In this document: piece after piece, positions 12,301 through 20,692 of the stretch | Position numbering within the stretch: the stretch's first letter is position 1 | How the letters are laid out: every line of letters starts with the position of its first letter | Source of the DNA: Gymnothorax reevesii | Lineage: Eukaryota > Chordata > Actinopteri > Anguilliformes > Muraenidae | Assembly: GCA_029721435.1 (NCBI GenBank) | Contig: CM056592.1 | Location: 35,661,611 to 35,725,610, forward strand | Length of the DNA: 64,000 nucleotides | Reading direction: 5' to 3' | Translations under genes and position numbers: made by a program | Notes under the pieces: model-generated | Told to the model about the DNA's origin: nothing | The model's input: the letters and a program-made list of their open reading frames with translations, nothing else | The model's database searches: none

Positions 12301-13298
12301 CTCCTGACTTCAACAAACCGTTCTCCATCGCAATCGATGCCAGCGACCAAGCTTGTGGATTTGTGCTCCTACAGAGAGGTGACTGATGAAATTGAGCCTT
12401 CCGTGGCATACTTCCCCAGGAAGTTCAATCGCCACCAAAAGAACTATTCCACAATTGAGAAGGAACTGTTGGCTCTGGTTCTATCCTTAAACACTTTGAG
12501 GTTTATGTTTGTACAGGGCAAAAGCCAATGATTGTATACACTGACCACAATCCGTTAATGTTTTTGAGTAAGATGAAAAACAAGAATTGGAGATTGTTGA
12601 ATTGGAGTTTGGCTTGGAAATTAAGCATGTAAAGGGTACTGACAATGTAAATGCTGATTGCTTATCCCGTGTTTGAGTATGTGTATATATCCCATGTGTT
12701 TATTAGCATGTTTTATTATATGTATATGTATATACAAGTGTCTACTTAACCATTTTTGTATTGAAAAGAAAAATGTTGCCTTTGTGAGTCAACTTTTTTC
12801 CCTTTTGGAATGGAGGTGTAATGTGGGGGAAAAAAAGGCACTAGATGGCAGTATTGACTTTTTTTGTCAAGCCAGTCTGGAGCTAGGTTTTGGGCATGTC
12901 TGAGAGGGGAAGTCCCAGAGAATTGAAAAAAAAAAGTCTGGAAGACCTGTGAAGCTTTTTGTGGATTTTTGCCTGTGTTCGAGCATTTTCCTCACCCAGA
13001 TCATCGCAAAGCAACCCCACCAAGGGGACTGTAAATATCTAATTTTTGTTTATATCAATCTTGGTCAGTTTTTGATTGTTTAATTAAATCTGTTACAGTT
13101 TTTAAAAATTTTGTCTGTCATCTCTTGCTATCTGATAGGTCATAACAAATTGGGGCCATAACACCTGTGCTGTGTCTGTGTTTTTGTCCGACAGAGGAGG
13201 AAGATGTGGTGAACTCAATCCTGTTCCTTCTCAGCGACAAGGCTGCGATGATCACTGGAGCCACTCTGCCTGTGGATGGAGGCTTCACTGCAGTCTAA
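3254..13298 (+). CDS. dcxr: Dicarbonyl/L-xylulose reductase, copy A (8 coding exons)
   Basis: Eight exons joined at GT/AG sites give 735 nt and 244 residues, the length of human DCXR: 3254-3305, 3835-3932, 4120-4274, 7404-7446, 7534-7633, 8018-8082, 10427-10544 and 13195-13298. DCXR is an NADPH-dependent short-chain dehydrogenase that reduces L-xylulose to xylitol in the uronate cycle and also reduces alpha-dicarbonyls. Visible signatures are the Rossmann TGAGKGIG at 13-20, NNAG at 82-85, and the tetrad N107, S136, Y149, K153 with YCASK at 149-153, all at human numbering. The start is the ATG of MEITFAGK. An AG acceptor at 3225-3226 and a likely donor at 2968 suggest a separate 5' non-coding exon. 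Introns 3, 6 and 7 carry transposons. No frameshift or stop is present. Residues Q137, S139, H146 and C150 match human DCXR, unlike copy B. Confidence 0.93.
3835..3932 (+). CDS. dcxr: dcxr copy A coding exon 2
   Basis: Residues 18-50, beginning [11 protein letters not shown] and including [11 protein letters not shown], which carries the basic cofactor-selectivity segment after strand 2. It is flanked by GCAG and GTAATG and is protein-identical in copy B. Confidence 0.9.
4120..4274 (+). CDS. dcxr: dcxr copy A coding exon 3
   Basis: Residues 51-101 plus two bases. It contains DLSDWEAT and the NNAG motif. The segment after NNAG (C86, S87, T89) differs from copy B (R86, A87, P89). The donor is AA/GTAACT. 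Confidence 0.9.
4586..4727. mobile_element. 142-bp MITE with 26-bp inverted repeats and TA duplication
   Basis: It starts TACTGTTCCAAAAAAGAAAC and ends with the inverse of TACTCTTCCAAAAAAGAAAC. The 26-bp arms match at 25 positions and TA flanks both sides. Copy B at about 55,965 reads straight through the site, so it is a copy-A-specific insertion inside the older Tc1-like element. Confidence 0.8.
5651..6663. mobile_element. Non-autonomous ~1-kb element nested in the Tc1-like copy
   Basis: The outer ends are GCGTTCCAATCCGAAA and its exact inverse, and the interrupted Tc1 sequence resumes on both sides. It is absent from the matching element in copy B. CTTG on both outer flanks may be a target duplication. 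A smaller palindromic repeat lies inside at about 6,141-6,303 (cacaccagacgcgaaa and its inverse), with a relative at about 39,835-39,905. No transposase frame is recognised and the superfamily is undetermined. Confidence 0.6.
7404..7446 (+). CDS. dcxr: dcxr copy A coding exon 4
   Basis: Residues 102-116, [14 protein letters not shown] after the split lysine codon. N107 is the structural member of the catalytic tetrad. It follows the Tc1-like element in intron 3. Confidence 0.9.
7534..7633 (+). CDS. dcxr: dcxr copy A coding exon 5
   Basis: Residues 117-149 plus one base. It carries catalytic S136 in NVSSQ and Y149. The donor T/GTGAGT splits the codon for C150. Confidence 0.9.
8018..8082 (+). 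CDS. dcxr: dcxr copy A coding exon 6
   Basis: Completes C150 and runs to residue 171, including catalytic K153 in [12 protein letters not shown]. It is identical in copy B at the nucleotide level. Confidence 0.9.
8314..9938 (+). mobile_element. Decayed Tc1-like DNA transposon in DCXR-A intron 6
   Basis: The ends are CAGCGGGGAAAATAAGTGTT and its near-perfect inverse, each next to TA. The transposase reads on the + strand in broken frames: an N-terminal HTH with [20 protein letters not shown] at about 8,750-8,830, [15 protein letters not shown] after a frameshift near 9,100, and MVWG-type residues near 9,270. The coding region holds multiple stops and frameshifts. The same element sits at 59,670-61,330 in copy B, so it predates the duplication. 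Confidence 0.82.
10427..10544 (+). CDS. dcxr: dcxr copy A coding exon 7
   Basis: Residues 172-210 plus one base, [13 protein letters not shown] onward. It includes the proline after strand 6 and W191 in the substrate pocket. Confidence 0.9.
10902..11000. mobile_element. Terminal fragment of a Tc1-like element
   Basis: About 99 bp matching the long terminal inverted repeat of the Tc1-like family at 21,821-24,459 and 58,144-59,247 (CAAAACC-AAAACCAGTGAAG and onward). It stops abruptly at the start of Gmr1-like sequence, so this is a chimeric junction rather than a complete transposon. Confidence 0.75.
11001..13163 (+). mobile_element. 5'-truncated Gmr1-like LTR retrotransposon in DCXR-A intron 7
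   Basis: A degraded + strand relative of the element at 15,206-21,193. It starts in the region after integrase (the GPY/F-like part) and continues through RT, RNase H and one LTR. Recognisable pieces are [60 protein letters not shown] and [20 protein letters not shown]. There are several frameshifts, and the YIDD region is damaged (YINDLITW). The LTR (12,817-13,163) begins after a GGAATGGAGG tract, ends GGGGCCATAACA, and carries an internal deletion of about 150 bp relative to the full LTR. Its end is 31 bp from the exon 8 start. Confidence 0.85.
12817..13163 (+). repeat. 3' LTR of the truncated Gmr1-like copy
   Basis: Starts TGTAATGTG and ends CCATAACA, the same termini as the full-length element's LTRs. 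It is about 347 bp against about 495 bp because the part holding the TATA box is deleted. Confidence 0.8.
13195..13298 (+). CDS. dcxr: dcxr copy A coding exon 8
   Basis: Residues 211-244 and TAA, ending [10 protein letters not shown]. The acceptor lies only 31 bp after the end of a Gmr1-like LTR inserted in intron 7. Confidence 0.9.
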
Positions 13299-13421
13299 TC
13301 TGTCCCAAATCTGTCATTTGTGGCACCGTTATAGCCTAGCTGATAGCGTTGGCTCAGTGTAATCTATCAATTTATTCATCAAATTGTAATTTTTCTCTTT
13401 TACAGTATGTTTTAGAACACT

Positions 13422-13427
13422 AATAAA
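13422..13427 (+). terminator. Polyadenylation signal of DCXR copy A
   Basis: AATAAA lies 124 bp after the DCXR-A stop codon in the context cactAATAAAgtc. The corresponding site in copy B (about 63,121-63,130) reads cactaaaagtc and has lost the hexamer. Confidence 0.65.
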
Positions 13428-13829
13428 GTCAAGTTTTTGAGAGTACTGCGGACTCATCTGCTAGTGTTGAACTGCAATGAAAATAACAGGATGGGGATTT
13501 TCCTTTAATAAATTTACACCCAAGCAGGGGCGCAGTAGGTAATGCTCTAGCCTGAACCCAGTCAGGGGCCTCTGTGTTGCTGACGTGTTCAGTGCTCATG
13601 TCTCCTGTGATCTGGAAAAACCTGGCGAGTTTATCAGTGACAAGTGTCTCACAATTGAACAAAAACATTTGGATTCTGGACTTCTCCTAGCTGGGGAGAA
13701 AAAAAAAAAAAAAAAAGACTTAATTTTGACTTTTCAAATAACACTCATAGCTAGTGTTTCAAGATTTCCACCACTCTTAATTACTGCAAATGCAGCTCAA
13801 ACTCTGTTTCTACCAAAAGAGAAATATGT

Positions 13830-14030
13830 AATGGGTTTCTCCAGATCACAGGAGATGTTGCCTCCGCAAACGCTGGCTTCTTCCCACTGTCCAAAAACCT
13901 GCAGGCGAGGTAAATGGGGGACTATGAATTGCGCATCGGAGCGAGTGTGTCAGTGAGTGACACGTCAGCCATGCAGTGGATTAGCGAGCTGTCCACGGTG
14001 AGTTCCTGCCTCGTTTGGAAGAGGCTGTAG
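13830..14030 (+). other. Conserved unidentified block after DCXR-A, possible exon(s)
   Basis: About 185 bp stay roughly 95% identical to 63,540-63,725 in copy B, whereas the adjoining sequence is visibly more diverged. A CAG acceptor-like site is followed by an open 65-nt stretch (ITGDVASANAGFF and onward) to AG/GTAA. A second open stretch (DYELRIGASVSVSD and onward) ends at TCCACG/GTGAGT. I do not recognise either peptide. It may be the first exons or promoter of the next gene, cut off in both copies by repeats. Confidence 0.35.
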
Positions 14031-15205
14031 CTGTCCCACAACTCTGATGAGAAAGAAGCCATTTAGACAATGGATAGATGGTTACACAACCAAGCACATA
14101 TTTCTGTTTGCTTTTGTGAAAACAGACTGCCCAGATGTAGCTTAGTTATAAGTTTGTATTTATTGTACAAAATCGAAAGTTCTCATAATATTCTTTGACA
14201 TAAGTAATACAAAATATGAACACGCATACAATCAGACAAACGAACATAAATGCATCTCGACAATATCTCGTCAGATTAGGTAGATCTCAGACAGACAATA
14301 GGCTCTATCCAAAAGTAGCATCCAGAGTAGTTTCCATGCAGTTTTTTAAGCATTTGTTGGTATCTCAGACTCTACTCCAGGAGCATGCTCAGATACTCCC
14401 AGCACCACTTGCATGCTGTTGCCATGCAACAGAGCTAATCATTCAGTGTCTCAAGAAAAAAAAAGGCAACTCTACAGCTCACAGGCAGAGGGAGACAAAT
14501 CGTCTAAGTGCACGTCTGAATCTACCAGGAAACATATCGCAGAAATCCAGTGCATATTGAAATACTGGCATCACTCAATTATGAACTTCACGGACAGCAA
14601 AGCACAAGACTAGAGCATTCTCAATTCAGAGTCTGTTATATCTTCAATATACAAGGAGGAAGGTACATCTTTAGATCCATACCAAAAGTGGTATTCATTA
14701 ATGGATATTTCTTCTAAAATGTTAAATGATTCTCACGCAACTTTTTAATGCACCAGTTTATTTTGGCAGTATGTAAAAGGGACTTTTTAAGAGATGAATT
14801 TATGACTAAACCGGTTTCAAGAATACTTTGCAATAAACAATCAAGAGAATTATTAACAAAAGAATATTAATACAGGTAACATAATACTATGCGCTGAAAA
14901 TCAGAGACACCCCACACGCATACATCCACACAACATGCATACAGAGATCCTAAAGCCAAAAAGCGATTTGAAAATCGAGAAATTGAGACTGGGTGCTCGT
15001 GCGTAGTCAGCTTCGGATATTAGCACTGTGGTCTTTAAGTTTAGCATGCTAGTTTGCAAATACTAATTCCACGCACCATTAAAAGAGCAAGCATTTCCAA
15101 AAGAAGGGTAAGGAGGTGTGTGGATTCAACTATCAAGCTAAAAAGGGGAAACAGGGTTACACTGGATGAAAAAATTCATTTGATTGATCCCACATAATAA
15201 ACAGT
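14031..15205. other. Unassigned non-coding DNA
   Basis: No gene or repeat with recognisable ends. A - strand AATAAA lies near 14,160. In human the next gene, RAC3, converges on DCXR, so a 3' UTR of a - strand gene is conceivable, but no coding exon was found to support it. Confidence 0.3.
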
Positions 15206-15699
15206 TGTTATGGCCCCAATTTGTTATTACATTTATAACACAACAGCAACAGCAAGGGATGACAGACACAGTTTTAACAACTAAAACACATTTAATTTCT
15301 AACAAAGACAATAACTATACTACTGACCAAGATTGAATAGGAAAAAAAAAGAAATATTTACAGTCCCTTTTTGTGGGGTGGCTTGGTGATGTCCTGGATA
15401 AGGAAAAATAATGCTCTAATACAGGCAAAACTCCACAAAAGAAACTTCACAGGTCCTGAACAGAAATGACAGGTCTGGTCACATGTATCCTTCTTCTTGC
15501 AATTTCTCCACTACTTTACTGTCTCAATTCTTTTCCTTATATACTCTTTTGCAGACCCCACCCACATTTAGACCTCTTTTTTTTACTTTTCGGGGACTTG
15601 CCCCAGACATGTCCAGGACATGTCTAAACAAAGCTCCAGTCTGAGCTGAATAAAAAAAAAGGTAAATACTTCCATCCAGTGGCCTAGCTTCACATTACA
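15206..15699 (-). repeat. 3' LTR of the Gmr1-like element
   Basis: 494 bp. In element orientation it starts TGTAATGTGAA and ends GGGGCCATAACA. A TATATAAG box lies at about 15,535-15,545, and ATTAAA rather than AATAAA is the likely processing signal. Confidence 0.9.
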
Positions 15700-15711
15700 C
15701 CTCCATTCTAA
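15700..15711 (-). other. Polypurine tract of the Gmr1-like element
   Basis: The complement reads AGAATGGAGG immediately before the 3' LTR, the normal position for plus-strand priming. The same tract precedes the LTR of the truncated copy at 12,807-12,816. Confidence 0.7.
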
Positions 15712-15836
15712 AAGGGAAAAATTTTGACTCAAAGGCAAAATTTTTCTTTTCAATACAAAATGGTTAAGTGAACACTTGTCTATATATACATATCATACAA
15801 TATTCAAATAAACACATGATATATATATATACATAT

Positions 15837-18800
15837 TCAAACACGGGATAAGCAATCAGCAATTACATTGTCTGTACCCTTCACATGCTTACTTTCCAAG
15901 TCAAACTCCTGTAAAATCAAACTCCAATTCAACAATCTCTGATTCTTGTTTTTCATCTTACTCACAAACATTAACGGATTGTGGTCAGTGTACACAATCA
16001 TTGGCTTTTCCCCTGTACAAACATAAACCTCAAAGTGTTGTAAAGAAAGGACCAGAGCCAACAGTTCCTTCTCTATTGTGGAATAGTTCCTTTGGTGGCG
16101 ATTGAACTTCCTGGAGAAGTATGCCACGGGATGCTCAATGTCATCAGAGTCACTTCTCTGTCGGAGCACAGATCCACAAGCTTGGTCGCTAGCATCGACC
16201 GCGATGGAGAACGGTTTGTTGAAGTCAGGAGATTTGAGCACGGGGAAGTGACACAGCAGAGACTTTAGGCAATCGAAGGCTCTCTGGCATGCATCATCCC
16301 AAGTGAACTTTACGCCTTTCTTCAGTTGGTTAGTTAGACTGAGAGCAATCTCAGCAAAGTTCTTGCAGAACTTGCGGTAGTACCTGATCATTCCAAAGAA
16401 GCGGCGCAAAGCTTTTTTGTTGTGAGGAACTGGAAAGTCCATGATGGCTTGGACTTTAGCATTTATGGGTGCCACCTTACCCTGGCCTATGACGTAGCCA
16501 AGATAGGTGACAGTAGCACAACCAAAGTCACTCTTGTTCAGGTTAACAGTCAGGTTAGCCTGGGTCAGGCGCTGGAACAACGTCTCTACATCTTTCAGAT
16601 GTTCTTCCCAGGAGTCACTCCATGTGATCAGGTCGTCGATGTACGCACCCGTGTGTGGCAATCCGGCAATTGTAGACTGTGTCATCCTTTGGAACGTGGC
16701 TGGGGCATTTTTCATGCCAAAGGGTAGGACTTCATACTGGTACAATCCAGATGGTGTGGCAAAAGCAGAGATGCCCTTGGCCCTCTCAGTTAAAGGCACA
16801 CACCAATAACCCTTCAATAAATCAATCTTGGTCAGAAACTTTGCTTGCCCAACTCTATCGATACAATCATCAATCCTAGGTATTGGAAACACATCAGTTC
16901 TAGTTACAGCATTGACTTTGCGATAATCTGTACAGAATCTAGTACTTCCATCAGGTTTTGGAACTAGCACACAGGGTGAACTCCAATCGGAGTTGGAAGG
17001 TCTGATAATATCATGTTCTAACATGTACTCAACCTCTTTCTCAGCAATCTTTCTCTTTTCAGGATTCATCCGGTACGGATGCTGTTTTATTGGTTTGGCA
17101 TCACCAACATCTACATCATGAGAGGCTATAGAAACTCTTTTTGGAACATCAGGAAAAAGATCCTCATATTTCTTGATTAACCTCTCAAACTGATCTTTCT
17201 GTGAGGGTTCTAAGTGCTGGAGTTTTACATCAAGATTCTGCAACACTTCAGAATTTGACAATTTACATGAAAGAACTTCAGCTTTAATTCTAGGTTCATC
17301 ATATTGAAACTCCCCCTCATCTTCACAAATCTCGGCCATTGGAGAATCTGAAGTGACAGCTGCAACCCTAGCATTTCTGTCATGATAAGGCTTCAGCATG
17401 TTAATGTGACACAATTGTTTTGGTTTTCTCCTATCTGGAGTCTTCACAATGTAATTGAGATCATTGAGTTTTGTCAGAATTTCATAAGGACCATGAAATC
17501 TTGCCTGCAATGGATTGGACTGCAAGGGAAACAACACAAGGACCTTATCTCCTGGTTTAAACTCACGGCTTCTAGCCTTATGATCATACCAAGTTTTCAT
17601 TTTTCCCTGACTTGATTTCAAGTTCTCTTTGGCAAGGTCACAAGCTGCACGCAATCTTTCCTTGAACTTGCTAACATAGTCTAACAGACTGATATGCGGC
17701 TCTTTCTCTTGCCATTGTTCACTCAATAATAGCAAAGGTCCTCTCACTTCATGACCAAACACTAGCTCAAATGGACTGAATCCAGTAGACTCCTGCACTG
17801 CTTCTCTAGCTGCAAACAACAGCAAATGAACCCCTTCATCCCAGTCTTTCTCATGGTCATAACAATAAGTCCTCATCATTGTCTTGAGAGTGGAATGAAA
17901 CCGCTCTAAGGCACCCTGACTTTCTGGATGATAGGCACTAGACAGAATCTGCTTTGCACCTAGTTCATACACAACCTGCTGAAACAATCCTGAAGTGAAA
18001 TTGCTACCTTGGTCTGACTGAATTTCCCTGGGAAGGCCAAACAACGTGAAGAACTTTATCAAAGCCTTCGAGATTGCAGTTGCCTTGATGTTACGTAGAG
18101 GTATGGCTTCAGGGTATCTGGTAGATGCACACATGATTGTCAACAAGTACTGATTTCCAGATCTAGTCTTGGGTAATGGACCAACACAATCAACAATGAC
18201 CTTAGAGAAGGGCTCCAAAAATGCTGGGATAGGCTGCAATGGAGCTACAGGTGGGTCTAACTGGTGTTTTCCAACTACCTGACAAGTGTGACAGGTTTTG
18301 CAAAAGTTGGAAACGTCTTTCCGAAGCCCAGGCCAAAAGAAGTGTTTCATGATCTTATCAACAGTCTTGTTAACACCAAGATGACCTCCTAAAGGTAAAC
18401 TATGAGCCATTGTTAAGATCTCATTCCTATAGACCTTCGGAACAACAATTTGCCTGACCACTGCCCAATCTGCATTGGCAGGGATATCAGGAGGGCGCCA
18501 CTTCCGCATCAACACACCATCCTTGAGATAATACCCAACTGGAACTGCATCTATTTCTTTTTCAGGAAGGGCTCTCCTATTTAGTACACCAATTTCAGGA
18601 TCATTAGTTTGCTCCTCAATCAACCGCTTTCTGGACAGAGACAAGTCTCCAGACACATCAGAATCACCAGACCCATCCGGCTGGCTGAATAGAGAACTGA
18701 TAAAAGTATCTGATAAGTCCTCAAACGGAGAAACCATAGTAGGCCAATCAGAGTCATGAGGCAAACCACCTGAGTCCTGACTATTCAATGTGCTGGGCGG

Positions 18801-19775
18801 CACCACAACATCTTCTTTAGGCTTCTTGGCCATAGCACGAGTCACTGCGCAAGAAGGATACAGAGATGGGTCCTCATCCCCATCTTCAGTGCTCGGCTGT
18901 GAAGTGAGATGTACAGGGGGAACTACTTTTCCCCCAGCCAGGTCATTGCCTAGCAACAGAGAAACACCCTTTATAGGTAGACTTGACATAAGTCCCACCT
19001 TTACCTGTCCTGTAACTAAATCTGACTTCAAGAATATAGAGCGCAGGGGTACAGATACAGTCCTCCCTTCAATACCTTGTACAAGTATGAAATCCCCTGA
19101 AGCGGTCTCATCACGTAACTCCAAGGAGTCCATCAACAAAAGTGACTGAGAAGCTCCGGTATCCCTTAGGATATATAAGGGGACAGGAGTAGTATGCTCA
19201 TTCAGAGCCACAAATCCCTCTGACACAAATGGAAGAAATTCCTCCCTCACAAAGTCAGCTGTATTAGGCTTTTTAGCCCCACAAGAAGCAGGCAATTTAG
19301 CAGATCGGTTATCTACTACAGGGGTTTCTAACCTTGTTTTCACAAAGGCATTTGGTTTGGTATCCTTTTCTTTTTCTTTCTTAGCTTTAAGGAACCAACA
19401 GTTAGTTGTAACATGACCAGATTTCTTGCAATAACTGCAAACTAGACCACTTTTGTCACTGTCAGCTTTCACACTTTGATCAGACCTGTTACTGGATTTC
19501 TGAGCACCATCACCAGATTTGTCTTTGTCTTTGGGTGAGGAATCTTGGGTATCACCATAACCCTTTTTCTGAAATTGGGACCATCTATTGTTACTGCTAG
19601 ACTGAAATTTGGACTTATGTGTGAGAACATATTCATCTGCAAATTTGGCAGCTGATTGCAAATTCAGTGCTTGCTTCTCATTAAGGTAGGTCTTCACATC
19701 ATCTTTAACACAGTTCTTGAATTCTTCAACTAACACCATCTCTTTTAGTGAGTTTAAATCATCCTTGACCTCCAT
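15837..19775 (-). CDS. Gmr1-like Gag C-terminus / Pol polyprotein (PR-INT-RT-RH)
   Basis: An open frame of 1,312 codons. Domains in order: a CCHC zinc knuckle C113-C116-H121-C126; aspartic protease DTGA at 205-208; an integrase HHCC finger at about 458-499 with catalytic D529, D588 and E624 (D,D-35-E); a GPY/F-like segment near 760; RT from about 900 with YIDD at 1045-1048; and RNase H with VDASDQACG and YTDHNPL near the end. The ATG shown is only the first after an upstream in-frame TGA, because matching Gag sequence continues upstream in the same frame. It would drive cDNA synthesis and integration of the retrotransposon. The reading frame itself is uninterrupted. Confidence 0.9.
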   Translation of the reverse strand: MEVKDDLNSLKEMVLVEEFKNCVKDDVKTYLNEKQALNLQSAAKFADEYVLTHKSKFQSSSNNRWSQFQKKGYGDTQDSSPKDKDKSGDGAQKSSNRSDQSVKADSDKSGLVCSYCKKSGHVTTNCWFLKAKKEKEKDTKPNAFVKTRLETPVVDNRSAKLPASCGAKKPNTADFVREEFLPFVSEGFVALNEHTTPVPLYILRDTGASQSLLLMDSLELRDETASGDFILVQGIEGRTVSVPLRSIFLKSDLVTGQVKVGLMSSLPIKGVSLLLGNDLAGGKVVPPVHLTSQPSTEDGDEDPSLYPSCAVTRAMAKKPKEDVVVPPSTLNSQDSGGLPHDSDWPTMVSPFEDLSDTFISSLFSQPDGSGDSDVSGDLSLSRKRLIEEQTNDPEIGVLNRRALPEKEIDAVPVGYYLKDGVLMRKWRPPDIPANADWAVVRQIVVPKVYRNEILTMAHSLPLGGHLGVNKTVDKIMKHFFWPGLRKDVSNFCKTCHTCQVVGKHQLDPPVAPLQPIPAFLEPFSKVIVDCVGPLPKTRSGNQYLLTIMCASTRYPEAIPLRNIKATAISKALIKFFTLFGLPREIQSDQGSNFTSGLFQQVVYELGAKQILSSAYHPESQGALERFHSTLKTMMRTYCYDHEKDWDEGVHLLLFAAREAVQESTGFSPFELVFGHEVRGPLLLLSEQWQEKEPHISLLDYVSKFKERLRAACDLAKENLKSSQGKMKTWYDHKARSREFKPGDKVLVLFPLQSNPLQARFHGPYEILTKLNDLNYIVKTPDRRKPKQLCHINMLKPYHDRNARVAAVTSDSPMAEICEDEGEFQYDEPRIKAEVLSCKLSNSEVLQNLDVKLQHLEPSQKDQFERLIKKYEDLFPDVPKRVSIASHDVDVGDAKPIKQHPYRMNPEKRKIAEKEVEYMLEHDIIRPSNSDWSSPCVLVPKPDGSTRFCTDYRKVNAVTRTDVFPIPRIDDCIDRVGQAKFLTKIDLLKGYWCVPLTERAKGISAFATPSGLYQYEVLPFGMKNAPATFQRMTQSTIAGLPHTGAYIDDLITWSDSWEEHLKDVETLFQRLTQANLTVNLNKSDFGCATVTYLGYVIGQGKVAPINAKVQAIMDFPVPHNKKALRRFFGMIRYYRKFCKNFAEIALSLTNQLKKGVKFTWDDACQRAFDCLKSLLCHFPVLKSPDFNKPFSIAVDASDQACGSVLRQRSDSDDIEHPVAYFSRKFNRHQRNYSTIEKELLALVLSLQHFEVYVCTGEKPMIVYTDHNPLMFVSKMKNKNQRLLNWSLILQEFDLESKHVKGTDNVIADCLSRV

Positions 19776-20587
19776 AGAAGTACACCAACACTCAAAGCAA
19801 ACCTGCTTTTCATTAGCAAATTCAACATAAGTCTGATTTTCAGATTTCTTCAGACCTCTGAATTTCTGTCAGTAAGCCTCTGGAACCAACTCATAAGCTC
19901 TCAAAATAACCTTTTTGACAACCTCATAATCAGAGGAATCATCTGCAGACAAAGCCGAATAGGCTTGTTGAGCTTTACCCTTGAGGACAGTTTGCAACAT
20001 CAGAGGCCAGTGTTCCTTTGGCCACTGGCAACTCTTTGCTACCTTTTCAAAACACTGGAAATAGTTGTCAACGTCCTTTTCCGAAAATGGAGGCACCAGT
20101 TTTACCTCCTGACTGGCACAAAATTTATTTTTAGTTTCAATTTTAATTTTTAGTTGCTCCATTTGGAGTCTTTCTTCTCTATCGAATTTCTCTAATTCAA
20201 AATCTCTCGGTCTCTCTTTCTGCTCTTTCCTTTGTCTCTCTCAAATTCTCTTTGTTTTTCTTTTTCTTCCCTCTCAAATTCTCTTTGTTTCTCTTTTTCC
20301 TCCCTTTCTTTTTCTCTTTCCTCCCTTTCAATCGCTAGGATTTTTAATTTAAGTTCCATTTCTATATTTGGATTTTCCACTGGAAACTGTTCCAGATCTC
20401 CTGGTGCAAACACATTTTCATCAATGTAATATTCAACTATCTCTCTAGCCAGTCTTGCTTTTCGCATGGCTGGTTTTACCTCTGTCAGCTCCAAATGTCT
20501 GCATATTTCCAACAGTTCTGTCTTTTTAAAAGACTTCAAAACCCCTACGGTTGGTGATGCCAAGAAATCATCCATTGCTATTGTCAA
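19776..20587 (-). pseudogene. Gmr1-like gag, N-terminal part with frameshift and stop
   Basis: It starts at an ATG near 20,587 with MDDFLASPTVGVLKSFKKTE, followed by a charged E/R/K-rich coiled-coil-like repeat (about 20,230-20,330). The frame is lost at about 20,200-20,230, resumes one frame over through the capsid-like region (VPPFSEKDVDNYFQCFEKVA at about 20,050-20,100), and meets a TGA near 19,866 directly after VPEAY. Similar sequence continues after the stop into the Pol frame. The TGA could be a CGA-to-TGA transition. It would form the structural Gag protein. Confidence 0.8.
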
Positions 20588-20670
20588 TATATTTATATAG
20601 GAAAATTCACAAAAACAATTTTACAATTTGAAATGTTAGATTTTCAATTAATTACTCTCACAATGGTCTG

Positions 20671-20689
20671 TCCCGGACTTGAGCCCCCA
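20671..20689 (-). other. Primer binding site of the Gmr1-like element
   Basis: On the - strand, three bases after the 5' LTR, TGGGGGCTC can pair with the CCA-terminal nine bases of tRNA-Pro. The next bases (AAGTCCGGGA) match tRNA-Pro again only after a two-base offset, so the tRNA assignment is tentative. Confidence 0.55.
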
Positions 20690-20692
20690 ATT

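Noticed and set aside
14031..15205. RAC3 3' UTR on the - strand, expected from synteny
   Set aside because: Only a - strand AATAAA near 14,160 supports it; no RAC3 coding exon is found up to 29 kb, so it is not annotated.
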